Shown here piece by piece: positions 13,439-24,242 of a DNA stretch of 64,000 nucleotides. The stretch spans positions 198,110,103 through 198,174,102 of the forward strand of contig NC_134101.1 in the NCBI RefSeq assembly GCF_000715075.1, written 5' to 3'. Numbering within the stretch: the stretch's first letter is position 1; each line of letters begins with the position of its first letter. The translations under genes and the position numbers were made by a program. Below the pieces are notes generated by a model. It made no database searches. It had not been told where the DNA came from and was given only the letters and a program-made list of their open reading frames with translations. This stretch comes from Nicotiana tabacum. Lineage: Eukaryota; Streptophyta; Magnoliopsida; Solanales; Solanaceae.

Positions 13439-14026
13439 CCAATCCACACCCCAGCCCCCCAGACCAAACACCCCACCCTTCGGCCCTGTTCATCGTCTCC
13501 TTCAAGAGACCAAATGAACTTCACCTTCCACCACCGTGCACCGCCTACCGGAAATCGCCTCACGGCAGTTCCGGTAGTCCAAACCACCCCACCTTAACAC
13601 CCTCGACTCCTCTCAACCTCCCCATTCCAAATCCATAACACATATACCTCGAATCAGGCCCCAATGTCTCGAATCTTCGATCGAAGTTTGGCCTGAAGAA
13701 CCAACTGTCTCTGATGACCTCCAAAATAACACCAGAGCTTCCCCTGTCCATCCTCATCACGGATCTGTTAATAGCATGGTTCGAATCTTCATAGAACTGC
13801 TCGAATCTTAACTTGAAGATTCGAGTGAAACCTAACCCTACTCAGATTCCTTCCAAATTAACACCAAATGACCCCTAGACCTCGCTCATGCCTAGAATAC
13901 CGTTGGTTTGCTTCGAATCTGCCTAGAAGTGTTCGGATTTAAGATCCAAAACCTGGAACCCTAAGAATTTTCCAATCTTGGAATTTTTCCGATTCGAGTG
14001 AAGGATTGAGGTCTAAGAGACTTTAA

Positions 14027-14056
14027 TCGAGGTATTCTCAACTGAGAATACTTCGA
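14027..14056. repeat. 30-base palindrome in the O LTR
   Basis: Arms TCGAGGTATTCTCA and TGAGAATACTTCGA around a 2-base centre; thirteen Watson-Crick pairs and one G-T pair. The same palindrome is at 8461-8490 and 32206-32235. Confidence 0.85.
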
Positions 14057-15014
14057 ATAAAGTCTGTTCAACCTCAAAAATGTCCGAATCCAAGTTGAGT
14101 CCGTGTCTGAATAAATTTGAAGATTCAGAGGTATTTTCTATTTCTTTTGTGTATTCTACGTGTATTGTTGTCTGTTTTAATAGTTTTTTTTATTTTTCAT
14201 ATTTGTTTTGATCAATTCTGTCATTTCTGTCTCCTACCCCATCTACTTGATCCGAATGAGAATTGTTTCTATTGGTTGTGATTGTTTACAATGTGTGTAA
14301 TCGACTCGATTAAGTTCGTCGATTAATTATATTACAAATTCTCATAATACTGATTGAAATTATCTGTTATTATGTACTGTTTGGTGACGGATACTGTAGA
14401 TAATCATTTTTAACTAATACTCATTAGTTAAATCATCCTGGTTTATATGAATCTGTCAAATAAAGGTTGTATATATGTTACTGTCTGAACATTAAAGTTT
14501 CAGGACATTGTCAGTATTGACAATGATCCTGTGTGTGTTTGATTCTAGTTCAGTGTTAGGTCCAGTCTGAATTGTGTTGATAATTTTCAGTAATATGTTG
14601 TTAGTTCTAAATTCAGTGAAATATTACTATAATGTCAAGTTTGGATTCTAGTTTACAAAAGTTGGTCCAGATACAATTGTATTAGGAGGTTAATAGGATT
14701 GGTTATAGCTGTAAATCAGAAGAATAACTAAGTTTGTACAGATTTTTAGAAACTGTTTTGCTATAGGTTCTGATTTTTCAGTAATAACATCAAGATTTCA
14801 GGGGCATTTCTGGGAATGAGCAGTAAAAAAACAGGGTGTTAGTACTAGTATATTATAATGTAATGTTAGTGGCTATTAGTTAATGATACTAATGGGGAAC
14901 AAGGAATAATGGGCTGCTGAAAATCAGGGAAAAAGGTTTTACAAATGGGATTTTCTGTTTTTTAAAAAAAAGAAGAAGGGGGTCCAAGAAACAGTTAAGT
15001 TGCCTAAGACCAGC

Positions 15015-15030
15015 CCTGTATAAATACAGG
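15015..15030 (+). promoter_or_regulatory. Candidate TATA box 2 in the O LTR
   Basis: TATAAATA at 15019-15026 sits inside the inverted repeat CCTGTAT / ATACAGG. It is followed by a purine-rich A/G stretch typical of an untranslated leader. Its position, about half way along the LTR, is like that of the TATA boxes of LTRs D, E and F. Confidence 0.5.
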
Positions 15031-17248
15031 AGCTGGACAGACAGAAAAAAGAAAAAAGAGATTTTTGAGTGAGAAAGAGAGAATTTTAAGAGAGAAAAAC
15101 AGAATTTTGAAGAAAAAACAGAATTTTCATAGAGAATTTTTAAGGGTAGAATTTTTCAGAAGGAAGATTCTAAGAAAGAAAAAGAAAGGCAGAGAGAATT
15201 TTTAAGAGATAATCTTTAAGAGATTTTGAGGGCTGAGATTTTAAAGAAAGGAAACCGAAAATAGAACACTCACATATACACTCACACACAGATACAGTAT
15301 CAGAAACAGAAAATCAGAAACAAACTGAATTTGTAACTGAAGAAAAGCTGAAATCTGAAATATTGTTCTTGTGTTGAATCTGTTCAACTTTGTGTGATTC
15401 CACTGTTCCGTTAAAATCTGAAGTGTCTTTCAAAGTATCTTACTGTGCATCTGGGCTCTTCGAATCCTATTCTTGATCAGATTTACTGTGTTATCAGTGT
15501 ATTCTACTGAATTTGTTACTGCTGTAACTGCTGAAACTTACTTCTTCTACCTCTATTTTCAGGTATATGTCTTTTAAATTTTAAGTCAGAAAGAGATTTC
15601 AGCATGACCCGTCAATGAAGCTTGAATTGAAATGTTATTTTCCAATTGTCCAAGTTTATTAGTTTTAATTTCATTTTTATGTTAGTTAACTAATAGTGAA
15701 TTCAATTTGATAGCTATGAGTTAAATTGTCTTATTTTGAAATTCATATAAAGTTTTGTAATAATGTTAGCTATTCCGAAATCTCATTGGTATAGATATAC
15801 GTGAATTGTCAAAACAGGGTGTGAGGCATAAAAATGAGCCATTGATTACATCCCATAATACCATTAGTTAAATGTAATGATTAAGAAGTTACATTAGTAG
15901 AATATCTTGTAACAAATATGATTTTTTGTTTAGGTTGGTATAAGTTATTATATGGTATGATGACAGGTATAATCATATGAGTAAAGTAAGTTGGTATAGC
16001 TCATCATGATGTTAAAACGTTATGAATATTTACGCCAAACAGTTAGGTTATATGTAAGGTAATTTTGTTGAATTAACTTGCATAATAACGCCTTTCTATA
16101 AATTTGATGCTTATCTACTTTCATAAAACAAAGTGACCAAATAATTAGGTCTATTAAGATTAAAACGAGCATGTGAGAATAAGTTGAGTTGTATATACAC
16201 AAATGACAACTTCTTAAATCAATGGTAATTAAAAATAGAATTTGCATTAAGTAATCACGAAAATTCTCGGAAAATAGTTCCTTCCTTTATGAATTATTTA
16301 TTTTCGGTTTCATATGCAATTTATTCTTTGGCATATTTATATATGTCACATTTGTTTTAAAGTTAGTATTAATCATATTTTTATTCTGTCTTTTGAATTT
16401 GAATAATTGGAATGAATATGATTTATATTCGGAAATTATAATCAATGGTCGATATTTAATAAATTGTGGATTATTTTCCAAAAATTTAAAGAACATCTTA
16501 AAACGAGGTTTCTCGTGCTATAACAAACATTTTTTTTGAAAATTCCATAATATCATTACAAATATGTTGCGCAATTAGGGAATACGTTCGCGTACCCTTA
16601 TTATACTTTAAAAACAAATTTTCGAATTATGCGTACGCGCAATTTCGAATGATTATTTAATAAAAGGATTTTTCTAAAAGCATTAAATCAATTTCATAAA
16701 AATCCAATATGTACGGTTCATTATTTAAGAAAAATAATCATTCTTGATTCAACGCATTTTCGAAAAAATGTGCTTAATAAATATATTGTCAAAAGTAATT
16801 GTGTACACGTGCGCGTGACACAATTCCGCATTTTTTTAATTTACAACACGAATATACGTACGCGTAATTCGATTCAAAGAGGGTCCTTAATCACGATAAG
16901 TATAAGCGGTAATAAAATCAGATAACATCAATATATTTAATAAAATCAAGATGATTAAGCCAATAATAAAAACAGTTAAGCGACCGTGCTAGAACCACGG
17001 AATTCGGAAATGCCTAACACCTTCTTCCGGATTAACAGAATTCCTTACTCAGGATTTCTGGTTCGCAGAAAAATAAACAGAGTCATATTCTCCTCGATTC
17101 AGGGATTATAATTGGTGACTTGGGACGCCTCAAAATTCCCAGGTGGCGACTCTGAAACAAATAAACAAATCCCGTTTCGACTGTCCTTTAATTGGAGAAA
17201 ACTCCCCACGCGCCCCGCGGGCGCGGGAAAAAGGAGGTGCGACAGCTC

Positions 17249-17266
17249 TGGCGACTCTGCTGGGGA
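17249..17266 (+). other. Element O primer binding site
   Basis: TGGCGACTCTGCTGGGGA begins four bases after the 5' LTR. This is the primer binding site form I know from Ogre/Tat elements, where it has been assigned to a tRNA-Arg 3' end. The tRNA identity is recalled and was not checked here. Confidence 0.8.
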
Positions 17267-18026
17267 TTTGGAGTGTTGCCGTAATCCAGAACCATTGGTT
17301 CAGGGTTTAAAGAATTCGAGCTTAAAATATCTGTTTTATTGGCTTTACTTACTATATAATTTTCAACTGTTTATATGCTAATATGCTAAATGTTTTTTTT
17401 TACCGCTTTAATATTATTTGAATTGTGAATATATACAACTGCTACGAAACCCCCTTCTTTCTGAGTCTTCTGAATTTATGGTGTACACGTGCGCATGACC
17501 CACCTTTCTGTTAAAGTCATACCAAATAAGACGGAGTTGGGACAAGTAACTAGTCCGGGCAGACTTTCGTGCTCCCGGTACATTACCCCCGCTTCGGCTC
17601 AAACTGTCCGTTTGGGTAAGCCAGGTTTAGAACAATCAACCTAAGGTTTTACACTTAGAATAACTCAGCCATGTACCGGATCCCTAGTAGGAACGAATAT
17701 TTGCATCATATGCATTTGGCCTTGGAGACTCAACACAGGGGTTGGGTCTGTATAGGACAGGTGAACCCAAAATTAAAAGACCATCATGATGCATCTTACT
17801 TGCTACTTGTGCATTCATTTGCCTCAAACATGCTTGTTGACCAGCTTAAATAAAATCATGGTAAGAAGCAAGGAATAAAATGGGTTGTTTTAAAATTTTC
17901 GAAAAAAAAATAGTTTTAAATTTTGAAATAAAAATATTTAATGAAAAAAAAATTCGAAAATAAATTTTAGTATAAATTTTCCCAAAATAAATTTTGACTT
18001 TATTAAAATTAAATTTCAGATACAAA
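17267..18026 (+). other. Element O leader between primer binding site and ORF1
   Basis: About 760 bases with no convincing coding content. The last 150 bases are A/T-rich. TTTCAG at 18014-18019 just before the ORF1 start could serve as a 3' splice site, but I found nothing that proves splicing there. Confidence 0.6.
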
Positions 18027-20099
18027 ATGAGCACCACACAAAGCCCCTCATCCACAAGTACGGAGGAATTTCTATGTCAGCTTCAAATGTGGTGGTATGA
18101 TTTGGGCGAAGACGGTCAAAAATGGGTCGTCAAGCATTTGGGAAATCTCACGGACATTATGAAAGTTGAGCCTCGGGATGATCTGATTACGGCATTAGTA
18201 ACTTTCCGAGACCCTGTTCACAATGTTTTCCGTTTCTCTGACTTCGAGCTTACTCCTACATTAGAGGAGGTAGCTGGCTATGTTGGTTTTGACGGAAGTT
18301 TAAGAAATCAAAGCTTGATATTCACAAAGGCTCCTTCAATATATCGATTCTTCGGTCTTCTGAACATCAGCAGTCAAATCAGGAAAAGCAATGTCATCAA
18401 TGGATGTTGTTCCTTCAACTTTTTGTATTCCAGATTTGGAAAGTCAGATGGGTTCGAAATTCATGAGAAAGGCCTTACTAATAAGCAAAACAAAGACACT
18501 TGGCAGATACACCGACGATTTGCTTTCATGGTGGCTTTTCTAGGAGTCATGGTCTTCCCAAATAAAGAACGAACAATTGATATTCGCACCGCAAAAATTG
18601 TGCAAATCCTCACCACTAAAGAAAATCACACCCTTGTCCCCATCATTCTGTCAGATATTTATCGGGCTTTGACTTTATGCAAATCAGGGGCGAAGGTTTT
18701 CGAAGGATGCAAAATTTTGTTGCAAATATGGGTGATTGAACATCTCCAACAACAACCCAAGATCATACAGTATGGGTCGAACAGAGCTAATTGCATCGAG
18801 AGCTATGAGGAAAGAACAAAAAATTACCAAGCTCCAGAAGGGATAGAAGCATGGGTATCTCATCTAAAGGCTTTAACGGCAAATCAAATTGAATGGACTC
18901 TGGGATGGCTCCCGATGAGAGAAGTAATACATATGTCAACCTCAAATAGTTATCTACTACTATTGGGATTGAGAAGCATTCAGCCATATGCACCACTAAG
19001 AGTCCTAAGGCAACTAGGGAGATATCAAATAGTTCCTGATGAGGAAGATTTGAGTATGCAAGTAATCGAATTACACCCAGAAGCCACTATTCCCGAAGCT
19101 CTACTTCAGCAGATGTGGAATGGGTGCCGATACTTGAAAAGTGATACTCAAGTCCTAGACGCTACCAAGGGTGAGATAAATCCTGGATATGCAAGGTGGT
19201 TCGAAAAGCGGTCCCGCGTGGATGATGCACCGGAACCTGAGCTAAAAAGGCCAACAAAAAGACCCCATGTTCAAAATTTCAATGATAAAATCCAAGAGCG
19301 GTTAATCTGGGGAGAAAAAGAAAAAGGGTACAAAGCCACTATCCATGCCCTAAAAGAAAATCTAAGAAGCCTCAGTTTGGAGAAAGATTTGCAAGAACAA
19401 GAAGCCAAAGGCGAGAAAAAGAGTCTAGCTTGTGAGAATGAAAATCTTCATGCTCGATTCCAAAAAATGAAAAGAGTCTCTGAAACGCCAAAGAGAAGCT
19501 GGAAAGATCAAAAAACCATCGCCAATCTCTTCGAAAAAATGCAAAATTTTGACTCCATTCTTGCAGAAAACGAAAGGGCATTGAGCAAAGCAAAAGAAAG
19601 GATCCAACAATTAAATGAAGAAGCCAGATCTAACAAGGAACGCCAGGATAGGCAATCCGAAAAAGACAAGGCTCAATTCAAGAAGGAAAAAGACTATTGG
19701 ATGCGATCAGAAGACCAGCTTCGTGCACAACTAGAAGAGGCAAGAAGATGCAACAGAGAATACCAACAAGCAGACCTCGACAGGGAAAGATCACAAGCAA
19801 GATTAGAGCAGGCCAGACTCCGAGCTCTATTAGAATCAGCTTTAGATCGTGAAAACCGTGTCAGAGACATAGCCACCACTCGTCAGCAGCAATTGCAAGA
19901 CCAGGACCAACGTCTCCAAGGTTTCAGGGCACAAGTCCACGACTTGGCAGTCTTCACATCTCAAAGTTATGTAAACTACCAAGGAATGGATTATGAAAGG
20001 TTTACAGAGCATGCGCCCACTTTTGCTCGTCATCTAGCAATAGAGTTGGAAAGGATGTATCGTACGCTGGGAGGCCATCCAGGTCAAGCCCCACATTGA
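18027..20099 (+). CDS. Ogre-type ORF1 protein of unknown function
   Basis: A 690-residue frame starting MSTTQSPSSTSTEE. I chose this ATG over one eleven codons upstream because the upstream part (MTLLKLNFRYK) is AT-rich leader-like sequence. Residues 15-85 hold WYDLGEDGQKWVVKHLGNL and FRFSDFELTPTLEEVAGYVGF. The latter resembles the 'TPTLEDV' core of the plant mobile domain found in transposon-related plant proteins; that resemblance is my inference. Residues about 430-650 are highly charged, rich in Glu, Lys, Gln and Arg, with regular Leu spacing: a long coiled coil. No membrane segment or signal peptide is visible. An extra ORF before gag is a hallmark of Ogre elements, and its role is not established. 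The frame is intact in this copy. Confidence 0.85.
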   Translation: MSTTQSPSSTSTEEFLCQLQMWWYDLGEDGQKWVVKHLGNLTDIMKVEPRDDLITALVTFRDPVHNVFRFSDFELTPTLEEVAGYVGFDGSLRNQSLIFTKAPSIYRFFGLLNISSQIRKSNVINGCCSFNFLYSRFGKSDGFEIHEKGLTNKQNKDTWQIHRRFAFMVAFLGVMVFPNKERTIDIRTAKIVQILTTKENHTLVPIILSDIYRALTLCKSGAKVFEGCKILLQIWVIEHLQQQPKIIQYGSNRANCIESYEERTKNYQAPEGIEAWVSHLKALTANQIEWTLGWLPMREVIHMSTSNSYLLLLGLRSIQPYAPLRVLRQLGRYQIVPDEEDLSMQVIELHPEATIPEALLQQMWNGCRYLKSDTQVLDATKGEINPGYARWFEKRSRVDDAPEPELKRPTKRPHVQNFNDKIQERLIWGEKEKGYKATIHALKENLRSLSLEKDLQEQEAKGEKKSLACENENLHARFQKMKRVSETPKRSWKDQKTIANLFEKMQNFDSILAENERALSKAKERIQQLNEEARSNKERQDRQSEKDKAQFKKEKDYWMRSEDQLRAQLEEARRCNREYQQADLDRERSQARLEQARLRALLESALDRENRVRDIATTRQQQLQDQDQRLQGFRAQVHDLAVFTSQSYVNYQGMDYERFTEHAPTFARHLAIELERMYRTLGGHPGQAPH

Positions 20100-20603
20100 G
20101 CAGATAATCCAATATTAGAGAACAAAAGTGGAAAGTGGGACATTTTGTGAGATGTTATGAATTGTATCTTTTATTCTGATTTAAGTGTGTGTGTTTCAAG
20201 CTATTTTCTTAAAGTTTTCGAATGTAATTCCATCTTTGTGTAATAAATAAACATGATTGACTTTGGTCCGAACTACGCAAGGTCTGATTCATGTAAGAGC
20301 ATGATACGTAGGCAATCTCTCAGATTCGACCAACACGATAAAAGATATATATAATAAATAAAAATGAATGACAATTTTTCAATTTCAATAAAGCTGGGAC
20401 GATACAAGCAACCGAGCGAATGCATAATAGAAAGGGATTATTTGTCTAGGAGCATTGCATCTCAACATGTGATTATATATGTGTTAAACTCTCAAAACTA
20501 ACAAGTTTGTCCATTTTCAGAATTCAACCAGTTAGTTTCTCTAAAGAGTATACTGGCATATTATCACTATCACACAAGATCAAAAGGACCAATACCCGAA
20601 AGT
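20100..20603 (+). other. Spacer between ORF1 and gag
   Basis: About 500 bases without an open frame. It looks like a 3' untranslated region: T-rich, with AATAAATAAA near 20241, followed by the first copy of the hairpin motif (20263-20333) and then a short leader before the gag start. How gag is translated from an RNA that carries ORF1 first is not evident. Confidence 0.6.
20263..20333 (+). other. Recurrent hairpin motif of element O, copy 1
   Basis: Outer arms TTGGTCCGAA (20263-20272) and TTCGACCAA (20325-20333), middle arms CTACG (20273-20277) and CGTAG (20307-20311), inner arms TCATG (20289-20293) and CATGA (20300-20304). The same primary motif GAACTAC...GATACGTAGG occurs after pol and before the 3' LTR. 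Confidence 0.6.
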
Positions 20604-23600
20604 ATGTCTATCCCAGATGTTGACACAAGTATGGAGATAGAAGAGATGGATGTCGGGAAAATGAAAGAAGAAATGCTTAAGCTCAAGCAGCAAATGGCAG
20701 AAATGTACCAAGCTTGGTCTACAGGACAGTTGCCCCCATCTTACCCAAATAACCCTGCTCCATCAATAATCCAAACTCAGGATAATATCACCACTGAATT
20801 ATCCCCAAGTTTCCCCATTTATCAGCACTACCGAGGCACCACCTCTCAGACACCACAGTCTCCACCTCCAAAACCAGTTCCGTACCTTCCTCCACCTATG
20901 GCTCCTGTTTTTGTAGCACCCCCCCTGCTACATTTCACAAATCTCCTAGTGAGCCTACATTTCAGGCCCAAGACAACCAATATTACCCCCCGGAGCCCAC
21001 CTTCAAAGCCTCCGAAATCAATTCACCTGCTCCTCGGTTTGATCTCCCAACCGAAATTGACAAAAATGCTGAACAAGAAGAGATGTTCAGGAAGGTCAAA
21101 AGTCTAGAACAGTCGTTCCGAGACATGCGAGGATTAGGTGGGCAAGTCAGTGTAGCCTACAAAGATTTATGCTTATTCCCTAATGTACAATTGCCATTTG
21201 GCTTCAAGATGCCCAAATTTGACCTATACAGCGGGCACGGCGACCTAGTAGCCCACTTAAGGGGTTTCTGTAGCAAGATGCGAGGAACTGGGGGAAAGGA
21301 TGAATTATTGATGGCTTACTTCAGTCAAAGTCTAAGTGGATCAGCTTTGGAGTAGTATACACGCCAAGACCATGGAAGATGGTATACCTGGGATGACCTG
21401 GCACAGGCATTCGCATACCATTTTCAATACAATCTGGAAATCATCCCAGATCGATTATCTTTGACCAAATTTGAGAAGAAACACAATGAAAGTTTCAGAG
21501 AGTATGGTTTTCGGTGGAGAGAACAGGCAGCAAGAGTGGATCCTCCTATGAAGGAGAGCGAAATGGTAGACTACTTCCTCCAAGCCTTGGAACCAACTTA
21601 CTACGCCCACTTGGTTTCAGCGGTTGGAAAATCATTCAACGAGGTAGTAAAGATGGGAGGTATGGTGGAAGAAGGCCTCAAGACAAACAAAATCATGAGC
21701 TATTCAGCAATTAAGGCAACTACTCAGGCTATTCAAGGCGGGGTAGGAGGAGTCGGAAGAAAGAAGAGGGAGGAAGCAACCGTAGTTGATTCAGGAATTT
21801 GGCCGGGACCCAGGGGTTCACCGCTTTACTATAATCAGCAACGACCTCGCCAATCAGCTTACCACCATGATTCATCCCAACATTACTATCACCCTTCAGA
21901 GCCTCATTTCGCCATTAACCACGCTCAAGCATACAATCAGCCACCTGTTCACACCAATTGGCGTGCTCCTGTCACACCAAATACCTACCCCCGAGCTTAT
22001 CCCGGACCAGGTTTCAGGCCTAGACCAGCATTCAGGGGAGAAAGGGAACAGAAAAAGAAAACTTACACTCCATTGGGAGAGTCTTACACTAGTCTGTTCC
22101 ACAGGCTGAGACAGCTAGACATGTTGAGACCAATACAATCCAAGCTACCCAATCCTCCACCAAAGAATCTGGATTACACCATTAGCTGTGAATATTGCTC
22201 CGGTACACCAGGCCATGATACGGAGAAATGTTGGCATTTGAAAAATGCAATACAAGAGCTGATTGATACTAATAAAATCGAGGTTCAAACCCCTGAAGCT
22301 CCAAATATCAATAGAAATCCAATGCCAGCCCATCAAGAGGCTAATATGATAGAAATCATACAAGCTGATGGGGAGACAAAGAAGCCGTCACAAACTGTCA
22401 TGATGATCAAGTCTCATGAAACCAAGCCAGATAAGCAGTTAATGGATGAGAAGCCGGTGTCTAAGCATAACAAGAATGGTGGTGAACCGTCTATGATAGT
22501 CGATGAGGGATCATCGAACAAAGTTGCCGCAAAACAAAAGAGGACAAAAGTGATAGTACCAGGGGTTGCTAACAAACCCGTCATAATTGTGGAAGGAGCA
22601 CGTACAGATCGAGTTATTATTGCACCTGTAATTCAGCTGCCAATCATCAACAACAAAGCCATCCCATGGAACTATGAACGGGTGACCGTAATATACAAAG
22701 GCAAAGAAATCAAGGAAGAAGTGTGTGAGGTACAAGGCTTGACTCGTTCGGGAAGATGTTTTACTCCCGAAGAGCTAAGAAAAACTAAAAACAATCCAAT
22801 GCCCACGAAGAAAGCTATGACGGAAGAAGAGGCGGAGGAGTTTTTAAGAAAAATGAAGCTCCATGATTATTCTGTTGTGGATCAATTAAAGAAGACCCCC
22901 GCTCAAATTTCATTGTTGTCATTACTGATCCATTCAGAGGAACACCGTCTGGCATTGATGAAAATCCTGAATGAAGCTCATGTTCCTGAAAAGATCTCTG
23001 TAAATCATTTGGGCAAAATAGCCAACAGAATCTTTGAGACGAATAGGATTACATTTGCTGATGATGAATTACCTGTGGAAGGTACCGAGCACAACAGAGC
23101 TCTTTACCTCACCGTGAAATGTGAAAACTCCGTAGTAACCCGGGTATTGGTCGACAATGGGTCCAGTGCAAACATATGCCCTCTCTCCACTTTAAACAAT
23201 TTAAAAATTAAAGAGGAGAGGATTCAAAAGAACAGTATCTGCGTACGAGGATTTGACGGTGAAAGTAGAGATTCATTTGGCGACATAGTGTTGGAACTAA
23301 CTATAGGGCCAGTTGAATTTACAATGGAATTCCAAGTGTTGGACATGACTGTTTCTTACAACTTGTTGTTGGGTCGACCATGGATCCATGCTGCTAAAGC
23401 AGTCCCGTCAACATTACATCAGGTTGTCAAGTTTGAATGGGACCATCAAGAAATAGTCGTGCATGGAGAAGAAAATTTAAATGCTCACAACAGCACCATT
23501 GTACCAGTCGAGGGAGCAGAAATTGACCAAGGACCATGGGTATACCAAGTGTCAGACACAGTGTCGGTAGAGAAAATTCCAGAAGGAAAATACCTTGCGA

Positions 23601-24060
23601 ATCCAAAGGTATCCTCTACATCAGTCATGGTAGCTTATGAAATGCTGAAGAATGGCTTTATACCTGGCAAAGGTCTGGGCTTATCTTTGCAAGGAATTGT
23701 ACAACCAGTATCTCTCCCCGAGAACTGGGGAACATTCGGTTTAGGGTTCACACCTACCGCCAATGATGTGGTAAGAGCCAGGAGGTTGAAACACCAAGCA
23801 TGGGTTCTTCCAAAACCAGTACCACAGCTGTTGAAGTCTTTTGTCAAGACCGGTGCTAAAAATCGCCCGATAACAACAATTCCTAAATCCCAGGTCAATT
23901 CTGAGGAGGAATTAATTGAAAGGTTCGAGAAATTGTTTAGTGATGTAAATATGCTGGAAGACGGAGAAGGGTGTAGCAACGCAGAAGTTCAATTCGTTGG
24001 ACCAGAAACAAAGCTCAATAATTGGAAAGGCACTCCTCTCCCAATTCGAAAGGAGTCTTG
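20604..24060 (+). pseudogene. Element O gag-protease region, two lesions in gag
   Basis: The start at 20604 gives MSIPDVDTSMEIEEMDVGKMK, a short coiled coil and a Pro-rich stretch. At the C-run 20919-20925 the frame changes (net loss of one base, or gain of two), and the continuation lies in another frame. A TAG at 21353-21355 then interrupts the conserved capsid segment, in a place where Trp (TGG) would be one base away. After it come the rest of gag (WDDLAQAFAYHFQYN, KFEKKHNESFREYGFRW), a zinc knuckle CEYCSGTPGHDTEKC (about 22187), the protease active site LVDNGSSANICPL (about 23147), and a G-patch-like segment NGFIPGKGLGLSLQG (about 23648). The frame after the amber stop is open to TAG 24062-24064, just inside the intron. 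Gag would form the particle and protease would cut the polyprotein. This copy cannot make full Gag. Confidence 0.9.
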
Positions 24061-24242
24061 GTAGTTTATTTTGATTTTCTTTCAGTTTGTTTGGGATGTT
24101 TCAAGGTTGTAATCCCAAAATTTATCTTACAGTTGGTTTGAAGCATGCAAAACCTTGTTATCTTTCATTATCCAATAAAAAGCGGTTTCCTTTTTATTAT
24201 CATTCCTAATAGCTTTCTTTTCTTTTTCTTCTTTTTGTACAG
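24061..24242 (+). other. Intron between protease and pol of element O
   Basis: GTAGTT donor at 24061, a CTAAT branch-like site near 24206, a long T/C tract and GTACAG acceptor ending at 24242. It is 182 bp, AT-rich. Removal leaves the protease frame two bases into a codon at 24060, and the pol frame resumes one base after 24243, so the two frames join without a stop. An intron at exactly this place is known for Ogre elements; the exact splice sites here are my reading. Confidence 0.85.

Larger units (their letters stand above)
9315..14881. repeat. Tandem duplication, copy 2
   Basis: Second copy of the 5.57-kb unit. H interior occupies 9315-12731, and from 12732 the LTR of O begins and, in this copy, continues past 14881 to its proper end. 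The junction at 9314/9315 shows about one base of shared sequence, which fits end joining or template switching better than recombination between long repeats. Confidence 0.95.
12732..17244 (+). repeat. Element O 5' LTR (4513 bp)
   Basis: Begins TGTGAGCACGTG and ends AGGTGCGACA, with the primer binding site four bases further on. It aligns with 30910-35407 over its whole length. A 14-base stretch near 15305 is absent from the 3' copy. It carries two candidate TATA boxes, several perfect hairpins, a cluster of GAATCTTC-type motifs (13671-14120), a purine-rich A/G stretch after the second TATA box, and a GC-rich end with CGCGCCCCGCGGGCGCG-like symmetry near 17210. Confidence 0.95.

Noticed and set aside
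16020..16496. Minus-strand frames of 69-75 residues in the O LTR
   Set aside because: AT-rich antisense frames in an LTR, present in the 3' copy too only because LTRs are identical.
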